A program made the translations under genes and the position numbers. From the NCBI GenBank assembly GCA_016297535.1, contig JAEDGL010000006.1, forward strand, positions 1 through 41,163: 41,163 bases of DNA, in the 5' to 3' direction. The notes below the pieces were generated by a model. The model worked only from the letters and a program-made list of their open reading frames with translations. It was not told the DNA's origin and did no database searches. This document shows positions 31,303-40,783 of this stretch, piece after piece (position 1 is the stretch's first letter; the number at the start of each line of letters is the position of its first letter). Source of the DNA: Clostridia bacterium. Lineage in GTDB: Bacteria; Bacillota; Clostridia; Christensenellales; Aristaeellaceae.

Positions 31303-32436
31303 TCAGTTCATGCTTTCATACATGGCGCGAAGTAGCTCGCCGCTGTCATCGCCGCCGTATTCCCAGCACATCATGCCCATCAGACCGTTCTGGTTTACGT
31401 AGTCACCCTTATAGCGGATGGATACGGGATCATCATAGGTGATAAAGGTGGTTTCGTCCAGCGCATAGGGGGCTTTTGCGTTCTGGTCAAAGTGCACCTT
31501 TGCGCTGGCCAGCATGGACTGCAGCCTGGAATAATCGCGTGCCTTGTACCCATCGGAAAGCGCAGGCGTAAACAACGGGCTATCCGTGCTTTGGTCGATG
31601 GTATACAGGCGACCGTAGAACGCCGCGCCAACCATGATTTTGTTCCTGGGGATTCCTGCGTTGCTAAAGATGGTTACGGCATTGTCCACGCTGTTGGGAT
31701 AATCCGGAGAGGAATACAGGGGCGTATGATGGCTGACCACATTGGGCGTTTGGATATCGTAGGTCATCAGGTTCACCTGATCCACAATTTTGCCCACAGC
31801 AGGACAGTCGATATTCTGAACCAGCTCGGGCGATGCGCCCAGCGCGCAGGCCAAAAGCCGGGGCTTGCCGTCCCTGGCAGTAAGGGCATCCAGCCCGTTT
31901 CGCAGCTCCTGCAGAAGCAGCGTGAAGTTCTCACGATCGTCCTTGCTGGAGGCTATGCCCGCGGCGGAAGAGCAGGGATATTCCCAATCGATATCCACGC
32001 CGGTAAAGCCGTGCTTTTCCATCAAATCAAGAATGCTCTGCACCAGCGTGGAACGTCCCCTGGCTGTTGCGGCAGCCTGCGAAAAACCGTCCGCACCCCA
32101 ACCGCCCACCGATACAACGGGCTGGATATGAGGATGCTTTTGGATAAAAGCTTTGTATTCGTCAATTTTTTGCCAGTGAGCGTCGCTTGCCTTGCCGTTT
32201 TTGATAAGCGCAAAGGAGAAATTAAGCTGGTTCAGATGGCCGGCATCCCGGTCGCTGAAGGACAGGTTGGGGCGGTCAAATACGTAGGCGGCCGTGCGCG
32301 CGGAGGAGGACGCATGAGCGTTTTTTTCATGCACAGAGGATGTAGGGGAGACCTCGGGCGCAAGACCCATCCACAGAAGCGAGGACAGCGCGAGGGTGCG
32401 CAGCCACATGCGGCGCTTGCGGGAGGATCGTTTCAT
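31303..32436 (-). CDS. Secreted GH18 glycosidase (chitinase-like)
   Basis: 377 residues. An Arg-rich start and hydrophobic stretch (about 10-27) form a signal peptide. The GH18 barrel is shown by YVFDRPNLSF, the SVGGWGADGFS substrate-binding strand (109-119) and GFTGVDIDWEYP (143-154), where E152 is the catalytic acid of the DxxDxDxE motif; the first aspartate of that motif is threonine here. LMTYDIQTP later fits the family. No chitin-binding or LysM domain is attached. It hydrolyses chitin-type or peptidoglycan-type beta-1,4 GlcNAc chains outside the cell; whether chitin or wall is the target is open. AAAGGAG precedes the ATG. Confidence 0.9.
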   Translation of the reverse strand: MKRSSRKRRMWLRTLALSSLLWMGLAPEVSPTSSVHEKNAHASSSARTAAYVFDRPNLSFSDRDAGHLNQLNFSFALIKNGKASDAHWQKIDEYKAFIQKHPHIQPVVSVGGWGADGFSQAAATARGRSTLVQSILDLMEKHGFTGVDIDWEYPCSSAAGIASSKDDRENFTLLLQELRNGLDALTARDGKPRLLACALGASPELVQNIDCPAVGKIVDQVNLMTYDIQTPNVVSHHTPLYSSPDYPNSVDNAVTIFSNAGIPRNKIMVGAAFYGRLYTIDQSTDSPLFTPALSDGYKARDYSRLQSMLASAKVHFDQNAKAPYALDETTFITYDDPVSIRYKGDYVNQNGLMGMMCWEYGGDDSGELLRAMYESMN

Positions 32437-32469
32437 GGGGAATAGCTCCTTTCATGGATTTGTGACAAC

Positions 32470-32499
32470 AGTATAGCATGATTTATACATCAAATTCAA
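32470..32499 (-). promoter_or_regulatory. Sigma-A promoter for the GH18 gene
   Basis: On the minus strand TTGAAT (32499-32494), 18 bases, TATACT (32475-32470), some 35 bases before the start codon. Confidence 0.6.
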
Positions 32500-32525
32500 T
32501 GGTACTTGCTGTGAAGGGATACAGT

Positions 32526-32560
32526 AAAAACACCCAGGGGAACAGCGATCCCCACGGGTG
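32526..32560 (-). terminator. Terminator after aroK
   Basis: On the minus strand CACCCGTGGGGA (32560-32549) pairs with TCCCCTGGGTG, broken by a small internal loop, and runs into TTTTT (32530-32526). It closes the U32-mutS2-RR-HK-aroK series. Confidence 0.75.
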
Positions 32561-32599
32561 CAAATTTGCTGCTTTTGGAAGGTTGATGCTTCTTTTGGT

Positions 32600-33106
32600 T
32601 TAGCCAAAGCGCCTTACCACATCCTCCAGAGCGGCCAGGCCGTTGTGAAAACCGTTGCCGTTATCCATCACCACATCCGCCGCGCTGCGGTAGATGGGCA
32701 TGCGCTCGTTGTAGATGCGTTCGATCTCGTCGCGCCCCTTCTGAGCCAGATAGGGACGCTTTTCAGCGCGAATATCCAGCATGATATCATCGATGGGCCG
32801 GTCAATGAGCACAATCAGGCCGTGATTGCGCATCAGCTGACGGTTTTCTTCGCGAAGACACAATCCGCCGCCGGTGGAGATGATGCCGGGCGTGGCGTTG
32901 ATCAGCTTTTGCAAAAGCCTTGTTTCCGCATCACGGAAGGCCTGCTCGCCAAAGGCTTCGTACAGCTGCGCCGTATCCATGCCTGTAGCCTCGGTGAGAT
33001 AGACGTCGGTATCCAGATAGGGGATCTGCAATTTTTGTGCAACGCGGCGTCCCAGCGCGCTCTTGCCGCTGCCGGGCATGCCTACCAGAAAGATGTGTCG
33101 ATCCAT
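32600..33106 (-). CDS. aroK: Shikimate kinase
   Basis: 168 residues, the normal length. It phosphorylates shikimate at the 3-hydroxyl in chorismate synthesis. Walker A is GMPGSGKS (9-16), D34 and R58 of the shikimate-binding site are in place (YLDTDVYL, AFRDAETRLL), GGG lies at 79-81 and the LID arginine is R117 in EKRPYL. AAGGAGG precedes the ATG. It is the last gene of the minus-strand series, 32 bases after the histidine kinase; no other aro gene is in the window. Confidence 0.94.
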   Translation of the reverse strand: MDRHIFLVGMPGSGKSALGRRVAQKLQIPYLDTDVYLTEATGMDTAQLYEAFGEQAFRDAETRLLQKLINATPGIISTGGGLCLREENRQLMRNHGLIVLIDRPIDDIMLDIRAEKRPYLAQKGRDEIERIYNERMPIYRSAADVVMDNGNGFHNGLAALEDVVRRFG

Positions 33107-33138
33107 AATCCCCTGATCCTCCTTCGTGTGTTGGCGGA

Positions 33139-34614
33139 TTAGTGAGCCTCCAGCATGGGCGGCTCTTTTCGCGCGGAAAGCTGCAGGGTAAAGCGGAAGC
33201 CCGCGCCGGTTTCCAGGGGCAGCACCTCCAGCGTTTGCCCGTGCAGATCCATAATCTGCTTGCAGATGCTTAAACCAAGCCCTGTGCCCTTGCCGGAGGT
33301 ATGCGCCTTATCCACCTTGTAAAAGCGTTCAAACAGATGCTCGCGGTCGTGCGGAGCAATGGGGTCGCCATCATTTTCAATGGTGACGGCTACTGTACTA
33401 TCATGCAACAAAGCGGTGGCAATTGTCAAGCGTCCTTTGTCCGATACAAACTTGAGCGCGTTGTCAATTATGTTGTGCACGACCTGCGAAATCTTGTCGT
33501 TGTCGGCCAGCACCATACAGGGCTCCTGCACAAATTCCAGCTGCATATCCAGCTGCTTTTCCTCAATTTCCGCCATTCGGCCGATGATCACCCGGCGGAT
33601 GAGCTCGTTGATATCAAAGTCCGTCATGTTCAGCTTGACCACTCCCTTGTCCATGCGGCTCAGCTGTAGCAGATCGGCAATCAGCCGCTTCATGCGGTTG
33701 GTTTCATCAAACACGATCTGCAAATAGCGGGGAGCTTCCTCCATAGGGATGGTTCCATCCAGCATGCCCTCCACAAAGCCGTGAATACTGGTAACGGGGG
33801 AGCGCAGCTCATGGCTTACGTTAGCCACAAATTCCTTGCGGCTTTCCTCCACCTGCTCCAGCTTTTCAGCCATCACGTTAAAGGCGCCCGCCAGCTGACG
33901 CACCTCGTTTACGCCCGTTACCTCCGCGCGGGTGGAAAGCTTGCCGCGGCTCATTTCCTCGGCCGCGTTGGTAATGACCGTAAGGGGCCGGACAATGCCG
34001 TGGGCATAGAATGCCGTGCCGGCAATGGCCGCAAGCGAGGCAAGGGCAAAGCCTACCGCAATCTGCAAAAGCATGCCGTGATACTCGGTATCGATGATCT
34101 GGGCGCTTGTGTGAATAAACACCGCGCCCAGCACCGTTCCGTTTTGCACATAGGGAACCGCCACGGTAAAGATGGGACCGTGAGAATCCCGCAGGGTGGT
34201 AAGCACCTCGTTGCCGCTGAGCACGCTTTTGAGAGCCTCTGCCACATCATCGGCATTCAGGCTGCCAAGAATTTCGGGACTGCTTTGCAGGGCGGACAGC
34301 ATATTATCGCGCACACGGCCGTTGCGGTCCACGATCAGGATGTAGGCGTTGTAATCGCGATAGACGCTTGAAGCCTTCCATTGCAGATACGCCATGCTTT
34401 CAGATTGCAGGTTCAGGTAATCGCTGAGGGCCGTATCCTCCACCCGGCTGGCCAGAAACGCAATCTCGCGCGCCTGCATCAGCAACCCTTCCATGCGGCT
34501 GTCCACCATGGAGGAGCGGATGGAAAACATGGAAAACGCACCGCCCAGCAGCGCTACCAGCAGAATGACCACCATAAACAGTGCCAAAAGCCTGTCAAAC
34601 ATGTTTTGAAACAT
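33139..34614 (-). CDS. Membrane sensor histidine kinase
   Basis: 491 residues. TM1 lies at about 9-32, an extracytoplasmic sensing region at 33-180, TM2 at about 181-204, HAMP at 205-257, then a HisKA domain with the phosphorylated H268 in FVANVSHELRSPVTSIHGF. The ATPase domain has an N box (NIIDNALKF, N385), a G1 box ENDGDPI and a G2 box GTGLGL (443-448). It senses an unknown signal outside the membrane and phosphorylates the response regulator encoded 19 bases upstream. AAAGGA precedes the ATG. It resembles PhoR/ResE-type kinases in layout but the signal cannot be inferred. Confidence 0.94.
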   Translation of the reverse strand: MFQNMFDRLLALFMVVILLVALLGGAFSMFSIRSSMVDSRMEGLLMQAREIAFLASRVEDTALSDYLNLQSESMAYLQWKASSVYRDYNAYILIVDRNGRVRDNMLSALQSSPEILGSLNADDVAEALKSVLSGNEVLTTLRDSHGPIFTVAVPYVQNGTVLGAVFIHTSAQIIDTEYHGMLLQIAVGFALASLAAIAGTAFYAHGIVRPLTVITNAAEEMSRGKLSTRAEVTGVNEVRQLAGAFNVMAEKLEQVEESRKEFVANVSHELRSPVTSIHGFVEGMLDGTIPMEEAPRYLQIVFDETNRMKRLIADLLQLSRMDKGVVKLNMTDFDINELIRRVIIGRMAEIEEKQLDMQLEFVQEPCMVLADNDKISQVVHNIIDNALKFVSDKGRLTIATALLHDSTVAVTIENDGDPIAPHDREHLFERFYKVDKAHTSGKGTGLGLSICKQIMDLHGQTLEVLPLETGAGFRFTLQLSARKEPPMLEAH

Positions 34615-34633
34615 GGGTCAATCCTTTCGCCGC

Positions 34634-35341
34634 TCAGCTTGCCTTGTACTCAAACTTGTAGCCTACACGCCATACGGTGTGAATTTCCCAGCCGTATTTT
34701 TCGCATTCCGGCAGCTTTTCGCGCAGCCGCTTGATATGCACATCCACCGTGCGGCTGTCGCCAAAGAAATCAAAGCCCCATACGCGCTCCAAAAGCTGCT
34801 CGCGGGTAAAGACCATGTTGGGGTGGCTGGCCAGATAGTACAGCACCTCCAGCTCCTTGGGGGGCATCTCCAGCTCGCGGCCTTCGTAGGTTACCTCATA
34901 GCGGCTGAGGCTGATGGTAAGCTGCGGAAAACGCAGGGTATCATCGTTGTCCGCGGGCTTTTCCTCCGCAGCGGGGGCGCGGCGCAAAACGGCCTTTACC
35001 CGGGCCACCAGCTCCTTGGTTTCAAAGGGCTTGGTAATGTAATCATCCGCGCCCAGCTCCAGGCCAAGCACCTTGTCAAAGGTTTCATCCTTGGCGGTCA
35101 GCATGATGACGGGAACCTTGCTGGTTTTGCGGATCTCCTTGAGCACCTGCAGGCCGTCCAGCCCGGGCAGCATCACATCCAGCAGCACCAGCGCGGGAAG
35201 TTCCTTGTGAAAGGCTTCGAGCGCGGTATCGCCGCGCGCGGCTTCGCTTACGGCAAAGCCTTCTTTTTCCAGATACAGCCTGACCAGATGGCTGATATTG
35301 GGGTCATCGTCCACAAGCAGAATGCGCTGTTTTTCAGACAA
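34634..35341 (-). CDS. OmpR/PhoB-family response regulator
   Basis: 235 residues. The receiver domain has the acidic pair DDD (11-13), phospho-acceptor D55 in LLDVMLPG, T82 and K104 (TKPF). The C-terminal winged helix has PPKELEVLYYLASHPNMVFTREQLLERVWG and the recognition helix RTVDVHIKRLREKL. It acts as a transcription factor under control of the adjacent kinase. The start is TTG, with AAAGGAG 9 bases upstream. It lies 24 bases after mutS2 and 19 before the kinase gene. The target genes are unknown. Confidence 0.95.
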   Translation of the reverse strand: MSEKQRILLVDDDPNISHLVRLYLEKEGFAVSEAARGDTALEAFHKELPALVLLDVMLPGLDGLQVLKEIRKTSKVPVIMLTAKDETFDKVLGLELGADDYITKPFETKELVARVKAVLRRAPAAEEKPADNDDTLRFPQLTISLSRYEVTYEGRELEMPPKELEVLYYLASHPNMVFTREQLLERVWGFDFFGDSRTVDVHIKRLREKLPECEKYGWEIHTVWRVGYKFEYKAS

Positions 35342-35365
35342 GAAAATCGTCTCCTTTCGTAACGG

Positions 35366-37723
35366 TTATTTGAGGGTGACCACGGTAACGCCCTGTTCGC
35401 CCTCGCCGTACATGCCATCGCGGTATTTTTTCACGTTCAGGTGGGATTTCAGATGGCGCTGAATGCCGGCGCGCAAAACGCCCGTGCCTTTGCCGTGGAT
35501 AATGCTTACCTCGTTGAGGCCACCCAGGGTAGCATCGGCCAGATAGATGTCCACAGCGCCGATGGCTTCCTCCAGCGTCATGCCGCGCACGTCAATCTCC
35601 ATGGGTACGGATGCCTTGGCGGCGGATACCCGGTTGATAACGCGGCTTTTCTGCGGCTTTTCCGGCTCGATCACCTTCAGCTGGCTCAGATGGGCCTTCA
35701 TTTTAATAATACCGGCCTGGATCTGCACCTCGCCGTTGCGGTCCGGCGCGGAAAGCACGGTGCCTTTGGTGCCCAGATGCACAATCTCCACACTTTCGCC
35801 AACCCGGACGGTTTTGGGCGGGGTAAAATTGACGGAGCTCTTTTCGCTCAGCCCCTCGGAAAGCGCGTCGATACCTTCCTCCATGCGCTTTTTCAGCTTT
35901 TGTACCTCGTGCTCGGGCGTGGCGGCCTGTTTTTTCAGGGCCTTCAGCTCGCGCAGGATGCCCTCGGATTCGCGCCGGGCGTTTTCCATGATGCGGCGAG
36001 CCTCTTCCTTGGCCTTTTTCAGGCTCTTTTCCCGGCTCTGCTCAATCTCGGCACGCAGCTTTTCGGCTTCGTTGCGTAGCTTGACGGTTTCGCGGCGGGT
36101 TTCCTCGGCAATGGCGCGCTCCCGCTCGGCAATCTGGCGGTGGTATTCGGCGTTGGCAATGACATCCTCAAAGCGGATATCCTCTTTGGACAAAAGCTCG
36201 CGGGAGGCCTCGATATAGCTTTCGGGAAGCCCCAGCTTGCGGGAAATTTCAAACGCGTTTGATTTGCCGGGAATGCCGATGGACAATCGGTAGGTGGGCC
36301 GCAGCGATTCCACATCAAACTCCACGCTGGCGTTTTCAACGCCCGGAGTGCTCAGAGCAAAGGCTTTGAGCTCGCTGTAATGGGTGGTGGCCATGGTGCG
36401 GATACCGCGCCTGAGCAGGCTGGAAAGGATGCTCTGAGCCAGCGCCGCACCCTCGGTGGGATCGGTACCTGCGCCCAGCTCGTCAAAGAGCACCAGGTCA
36501 TCGTTATCCACGTTCTTAACGATGTTGACGATGTTGGTCATATGCGAGGAGAAGGTGGACAGCGACTGCTCGATGGACTGCTCATCGCCGATATCGGCAT
36601 AAACCTTGTGGAAAAAGCTCATTTCCGTGCCGAAATCCGCAGGCACATGCAGGCCGCTCATGGCCATGAGGGTAAAGAGACCGACGGTTTTCAGGGTAAC
36701 GGTTTTGCCGCCGGTGTTGGGGCCGGTAATGATGAGCGTGGTAAATTCATCGCCCAGCCAGAGGTTGCTGGGCACCACCTTGTCCGGGTCGATCAGCGGG
36801 TGGCGTCCGCGAATGATTTTGATAAAGCCGCGGGTATTCATTTTGGGCTGCACGGCGTGCATGCCGCGGCTGAGCATGCCCTTGGCAAAGGCAAAGTCCA
36901 GATGGGTAAGAAGGCTGATGTTGAGCTCAATGCTTTCCGCATGCGGCGCAATCCGGTCGGACAGCCCCTGCAGGATGCGGGCGATCTCCAGCTGCTCCTT
37001 GGCGCGCAGCTGCTTGAGATCGTTGCCAAGCTCCACCACAAACATAGGCTCGATAAACAGTGTGGCGCCGGTTGCGCTCTGGTCGTGCACCAGTCCGGGC
37101 ACGTTGGCGCGGCATTCGGCCTTCACCGGGATGCAGTAGCGGTCGCCACGCATGGTGATGATGGAATCCTGCAGGTTTTTGGCAAAGGAGCTGGAGCGGA
37201 TCATCTGGTTGAGCTTTTCGCGCATGCGCTCATTGGCGGATCGAATCTGCCGGCGGATCTGAAACAGCTCCGCAGAGGCGCGGTCGGCAATCTCTTCCTC
37301 GCTGATGATGGCGGTGGTGATATCGTTTTCCAGACTGTCAAGCGTGGTGATGCGGCTGGCGTAGCCGGTCAGGATGGGCGTATCCTCCCGCTCGCGCACC
37401 AGCGAGGAACGGGCCAGCTTGGACGCTCGCAGGCACGCGGCCACATCCAGCAAGGCCCGGGGGCTGAGGCAGGCGCCCTTGGCGGCCAGCTGCACCTGTT
37501 CCCGCACATCGGGAAAACCCATCAGCGGGTGTCCGCCCAGGTAGCTGATCAGGGTAACGGCTTCCTCGGTTTCATCCAGCGCATGAACCGCTTCCGAAAA
37601 ATCCAGGCAGGGGACAAGCGCGAGACAGCGCTCCTTGCCCAAATCGGTCAGCGCGTTCTCGGCCAGCCGTTCGCGGATTTTGGTAAATTCCAGTACGCGC
37701 AGCGCGCGATCCTGTTCAGACAT
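35366..37723 (-). CDS. mutS2: Endonuclease MutS2
   Basis: 785 residues, the normal MutS2 length. The MutS clamp and core regions are followed by the ATPase with Walker A GPNTGGKT (334-341) and Walker B VLFDELGAGTDPTEG (411 on), a long coiled coil (about 510-620, EIEQSREKSLKKAKEEARR), a KOW-like segment, and a C-terminal Smr nuclease domain (DVRGMTLEEA, HGKGTGVLR). MutS2 binds branched DNA and collided ribosomes, limiting recombination and rescuing stalled translation. AAAGGG precedes the ATG. It is between the U32 gene (33 bases) and the response regulator gene. Confidence 0.96.
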   Translation of the reverse strand: MSEQDRALRVLEFTKIRERLAENALTDLGKERCLALVPCLDFSEAVHALDETEEAVTLISYLGGHPLMGFPDVREQVQLAAKGACLSPRALLDVAACLRASKLARSSLVREREDTPILTGYASRITTLDSLENDITTAIISEEEIADRASAELFQIRRQIRSANERMREKLNQMIRSSSFAKNLQDSIITMRGDRYCIPVKAECRANVPGLVHDQSATGATLFIEPMFVVELGNDLKQLRAKEQLEIARILQGLSDRIAPHAESIELNISLLTHLDFAFAKGMLSRGMHAVQPKMNTRGFIKIIRGRHPLIDPDKVVPSNLWLGDEFTTLIITGPNTGGKTVTLKTVGLFTLMAMSGLHVPADFGTEMSFFHKVYADIGDEQSIEQSLSTFSSHMTNIVNIVKNVDNDDLVLFDELGAGTDPTEGAALAQSILSSLLRRGIRTMATTHYSELKAFALSTPGVENASVEFDVESLRPTYRLSIGIPGKSNAFEISRKLGLPESYIEASRELLSKEDIRFEDVIANAEYHRQIAERERAIAEETRRETVKLRNEAEKLRAEIEQSREKSLKKAKEEARRIMENARRESEGILRELKALKKQAATPEHEVQKLKKRMEEGIDALSEGLSEKSSVNFTPPKTVRVGESVEIVHLGTKGTVLSAPDRNGEVQIQAGIIKMKAHLSQLKVIEPEKPQKSRVINRVSAAKASVPMEIDVRGMTLEEAIGAVDIYLADATLGGLNEVSIIHGKGTGVLRAGIQRHLKSHLNVKKYRDGMYGEGEQGVTVVTLK

Positions 37724-37756
37724 GCATGTTCATCCCTTTCTTTGGGAAAATCGGAT

Positions 37757-40123
37757 TCAGTCCACCCCGCGCAGCCAATGGCCGGAGGTGGTTGGGAAAT
37801 TGGCGGCGGGAATGTCCTCTCCGCCAAGCAAAGCGGCAAAGGCGCGGGTAAGGGCGATTTGCTCCCCGGGCGCTTCGATGGTAAAGTGCAAAAGCGCCCC
37901 TGCGCCCAGCGCACGGCGGTCGCCGTCGAAGGCGCGAAGGTCGGTGGGCAGCGCACCCAACACCTGAATCTCGCAGCCCTGCGCAAAGCGGGTGCGGCTC
38001 AGGGGAAAGGAATACCCCTTGCGGTCGGTCAGCGTGGCGTTTTCCCGGCCGCAGACAGCCTGGGGCGTTCTGCACAGCCTGCAGTCCGCACGGCTGGCGC
38101 TCAGCCCAAGGCGAACCCGCTCCGGGCAATGCTGGAGCAGCATGAGCGTTTCGCGGCCGTAGAGCTTGACCAGCCGGGGAAGATTCATCCACTCCAACGC
38201 TTTCTGATCGGCGTGGCTCCATTCCGGCCAGAGGCAGCACGCGCTCACGCCGCTTTGGCTGATGACGGAGACCGCCCCGGAATTGGTGACCGGGATTCCC
38301 TCGCCTGCAATCATCGGCAATTCGGGCAGCAACGCAAGCTGAGCGATGCTTTCCGCCCATAATCCGCCCAGATGGCCGGCGTTTTGCTCGATGACGGGAA
38401 GCACGGCTTCCAGGGTGGCTTGCGTCATCTGCGGCGGCAGGCGCAGCCAGCATCTGTCGGAAAGCATGGGAAGCTCGTTTGCCAGCGCATCGGCCGTAAA
38501 GGTTTTGGGGGCAAAAACCGCATGCGTCGCCCCGGCATCCAGCAACGTCCGGGCCAGCGTGGCATCCGAAAAAACAACGGCAAGCGAATCCGGCCCGATA
38601 CCGTCCCGCCTGGTCCGGGTGATGCGAAAATCATCCGTTCCCCGGGCCCGGAAAGTGGCAAAGGCACTGATGCGGGCCTGAATCAGGCGTTCCACCGCAT
38701 CGCGGCGCAGGGCATTGAGCGCGCTTACGGGCAAAAAAACGCCGCTGTCGGCCTGCACATCCGCCTGTTTGCATACAAAGGGCGTACCGCCCAGCTTTTC
38801 CAGCTGCCGGCGCGCATCCTCCGCGGTGGAGACGCGCTTTTGGGCGGCCTGAACGGTTTCGCCCAGAACAGTAACACAGGTTTCGCCATCGCTGATGGAA
38901 AGCCGCATGGGCTGGCCGATGGCAAACTGCGCCGACAGGCTGACGGCGATGGCGGCGGGAGCATGCGCGCGCGCCTGTTCCATCTGCTGTGCGTCTGTCA
39001 GGCGCGCCACCGGGGTGCCTGGCGTTACGCGCAGGCCGGGCCGCAATCGCAGCGTAGCCAGCTCTCCGGCAGGAATTTCGGGGCCGGAATAGCGCATATC
39101 CTCGTCCTTCTGATCGCGAAGCTGCAGACTGTCGCCATTGTGCAGATCGCGAAGGGTGCGCATGGTGGCAAAATCACGGCGCACCGAAACAATCTGGCCG
39201 ATGGGAAGACCTTCGTGGCTTACGCGATCCGGCGTAACCAGCGCGGCATCCTCTGCGTGAAAGGCATGTCCGCGGGTAAAGCCGCCACGGTTGAAAACCT
39301 GCATGAGCTGTTCCCGGGCCTGTGCAGGGTCAAAATGCCCTGCAGCCATCTGATCCAGCGCGCGGCGGTACACGGAGGTGACAACCGCCACATACTCCGC
39401 GCTTTTCAGACGGCCTTCGATTTTGAGAGAGGCCACGCCCGCGTCGCACAGCGCGGGCAGATCATCCAGCGTGCACAGGTCGCGCAGGGAAAGCAGCGGC
39501 CCGTTTTCCCCGCCCAGGCGAAACTGCTGGCGGCAGGGCTGCGCGCACCGCCCACGGTTGCCGCTGCGTCCGCCGGCCATGCTGCTCATCAGGCAGCGAC
39601 CGCTGACGGCAGTACACAGCGCGCCGTGGGCAAAAACCTCCGTCTCGATCCCGGTTTGGCAGACGCGGCGAATCTCCTCCAGGCTGCATTCGCGGGCCAA
39701 AACCACGCGGTCAAAGCCCAGCCTTTGCGCCATGCGGGCACCCTCGGCATTGCAAAGCGCCATCTGGGTGCTGGCGTGCAGCTGCAGGCGGGGAAAATCG
39801 CGGCGCACCATGGCGGCCACGCCCTGATCCTGCACGATAACCGCATCCGCGCCCGCGGCATCGATGGCGGATAACGCCTGATGAACGCCTGACAGCTCGG
39901 AGGGCTTGATGAGCGTATTGACGGTTACGTGCACGCGGGCATGGTACAAATGGGCATACGACACCGCGCGCTCAAGCGCTTCGTCATCAAAATTGACGGC
40001 GCTGGCGCGTGCGCCAAAGGCCTTGTATCCAAGATAGACGGCGTTTGCGCCGCAGTCGATGGCCGCGCGCAGGGCGGCCTCATCCCCGGCGGGGCAGAGC
40101 AGTTCGGGCAGGCTGGAAGACAT
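37757..40123 (-). CDS. U32 family protein (RlhA/YdcP-like), with DUF3656
   Basis: 788 residues. The N-terminal part LLCPAGDEAALRAAIDCGANAVYLG and the four-cysteine core (ALCTAVSGRCLMSS, GRCAQPCRQ) are the U32 signature; the C-terminal half fits the DUF3656 extension found in Clostridia. Relatives such as RlhA install a hydroxyl on 23S rRNA C2501 through an iron-sulfur cluster, so the 'peptidase' name is probably misleading. I chose the ATG at 40123; an in-frame GTG at 40174 would add 17 residues but has no ribosome binding site. The one at 40123 is weak too. Confidence 0.88.
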   Translation of the reverse strand: MSSSLPELLCPAGDEAALRAAIDCGANAVYLGYKAFGARASAVNFDDEALERAVSYAHLYHARVHVTVNTLIKPSELSGVHQALSAIDAAGADAVIVQDQGVAAMVRRDFPRLQLHASTQMALCNAEGARMAQRLGFDRVVLARECSLEEIRRVCQTGIETEVFAHGALCTAVSGRCLMSSMAGGRSGNRGRCAQPCRQQFRLGGENGPLLSLRDLCTLDDLPALCDAGVASLKIEGRLKSAEYVAVVTSVYRRALDQMAAGHFDPAQAREQLMQVFNRGGFTRGHAFHAEDAALVTPDRVSHEGLPIGQIVSVRRDFATMRTLRDLHNGDSLQLRDQKDEDMRYSGPEIPAGELATLRLRPGLRVTPGTPVARLTDAQQMEQARAHAPAAIAVSLSAQFAIGQPMRLSISDGETCVTVLGETVQAAQKRVSTAEDARRQLEKLGGTPFVCKQADVQADSGVFLPVSALNALRRDAVERLIQARISAFATFRARGTDDFRITRTRRDGIGPDSLAVVFSDATLARTLLDAGATHAVFAPKTFTADALANELPMLSDRCWLRLPPQMTQATLEAVLPVIEQNAGHLGGLWAESIAQLALLPELPMIAGEGIPVTNSGAVSVISQSGVSACCLWPEWSHADQKALEWMNLPRLVKLYGRETLMLLQHCPERVRLGLSASRADCRLCRTPQAVCGRENATLTDRKGYSFPLSRTRFAQGCEIQVLGALPTDLRAFDGDRRALGAGALLHFTIEAPGEQIALTRAFAALLGGEDIPAANFPTTSGHWLRGVD

Positions 40124-40150
40124 GAAAAAGCTCGCTTTCGGATGATCATA

Positions 40151-40183
40151 AAGAAAAGCGCGAAGGGAAAACACCCAACGCGC
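40151..40183 (-). terminator. Terminator candidate after the cyclophilin gene
   Basis: On the minus strand GCGCG and GGG pair with CCC and CGCGC across a TT/TT internal loop, followed by TTTTCTTT. It would separate the cyclophilin gene from the U32-mutS2 series, with partial read-through. Confidence 0.5.
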
Positions 40184-40195
40184 CGATCTGGCTGA

Positions 40196-40711
40196 TTACA
40201 GCTTGGTGAAGGGATATTCGACGCCGTTGGTCTCCACACGGATGGAGGCGATGACCTGCGGCTCCAGCGGACGATCCATGCGGTCGGTCTTTTTGGACAC
40301 AATGCCGTCCGCCACCTCCATGCCGGTAAGCACCTTGCCGAAAGCGGCATAGGCGCCGTCCAGATGGGGGCTGTCGCTGGTCATGATAAAGAACTGGGAG
40401 CCGGCGGAATCCTTCATCATGCTGCGGGCCATGCTCAGCACGCCATAGGTGTGCTTGAGGGGATTGGCCACGCCGTTCTGGCTGAATTCGCCCTTGATGC
40501 GATAGCCGGGGCCGCCCATGCCGGTGCCGTCGGGGCAGCCGCCCTGAATCATAAAACCGGGGATGCAGCGGTGAAAGATCAGCCCATCATAAAAGCCGCC
40601 GTTGGCCAGGGAGATAAAGTTGCCAACGCTCTGGGGCGCAATTTCGGGATACAGCTCGCCCTGCATCACGCCGCCATCCTTCATGGTAATGGTAAACGTA
40701 GGATTTGCCAT
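40196..40711 (-). CDS. Cyclophilin-type peptidyl-prolyl isomerase
   Basis: 171 residues. The active-site signature GGFYDGLIFHRCIPGFMIQGGCPDG carries the catalytic arginine in FHR, and SAGSQFFIM and FGKVLTGMEV follow as in other bacterial cyclophilins. It speeds cis-trans isomerisation of prolyl bonds in folding proteins. There is no signal peptide, so it is cytoplasmic. The ATG at 40711 is used, with AGAAGG 8 bases upstream; a longer frame from 40759 has none. A sigma-A promoter lies at 40784-40812, so it is likely transcribed alone. Confidence 0.94.
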   Translation of the reverse strand: MANPTFTITMKDGGVMQGELYPEIAPQSVGNFISLANGGFYDGLIFHRCIPGFMIQGGCPDGTGMGGPGYRIKGEFSQNGVANPLKHTYGVLSMARSMMKDSAGSQFFIMTSDSPHLDGAYAAFGKVLTGMEVADGIVSKKTDRMDRPLEPQVIASIRVETNGVEYPFTKL

Positions 40712-40783
40712 AGGAAAAACCTTCTTTCTAAAGCTCGTGGAGCTGTTATGATTTGTCAACGAGACCCTAAAATCTCATATTGC

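Noticed and set aside
36380..39874. Long plus-strand frames opposite mutS2 and the U32 gene
   Set aside because: Both overlap well-identified minus-strand genes and show antisense composition.
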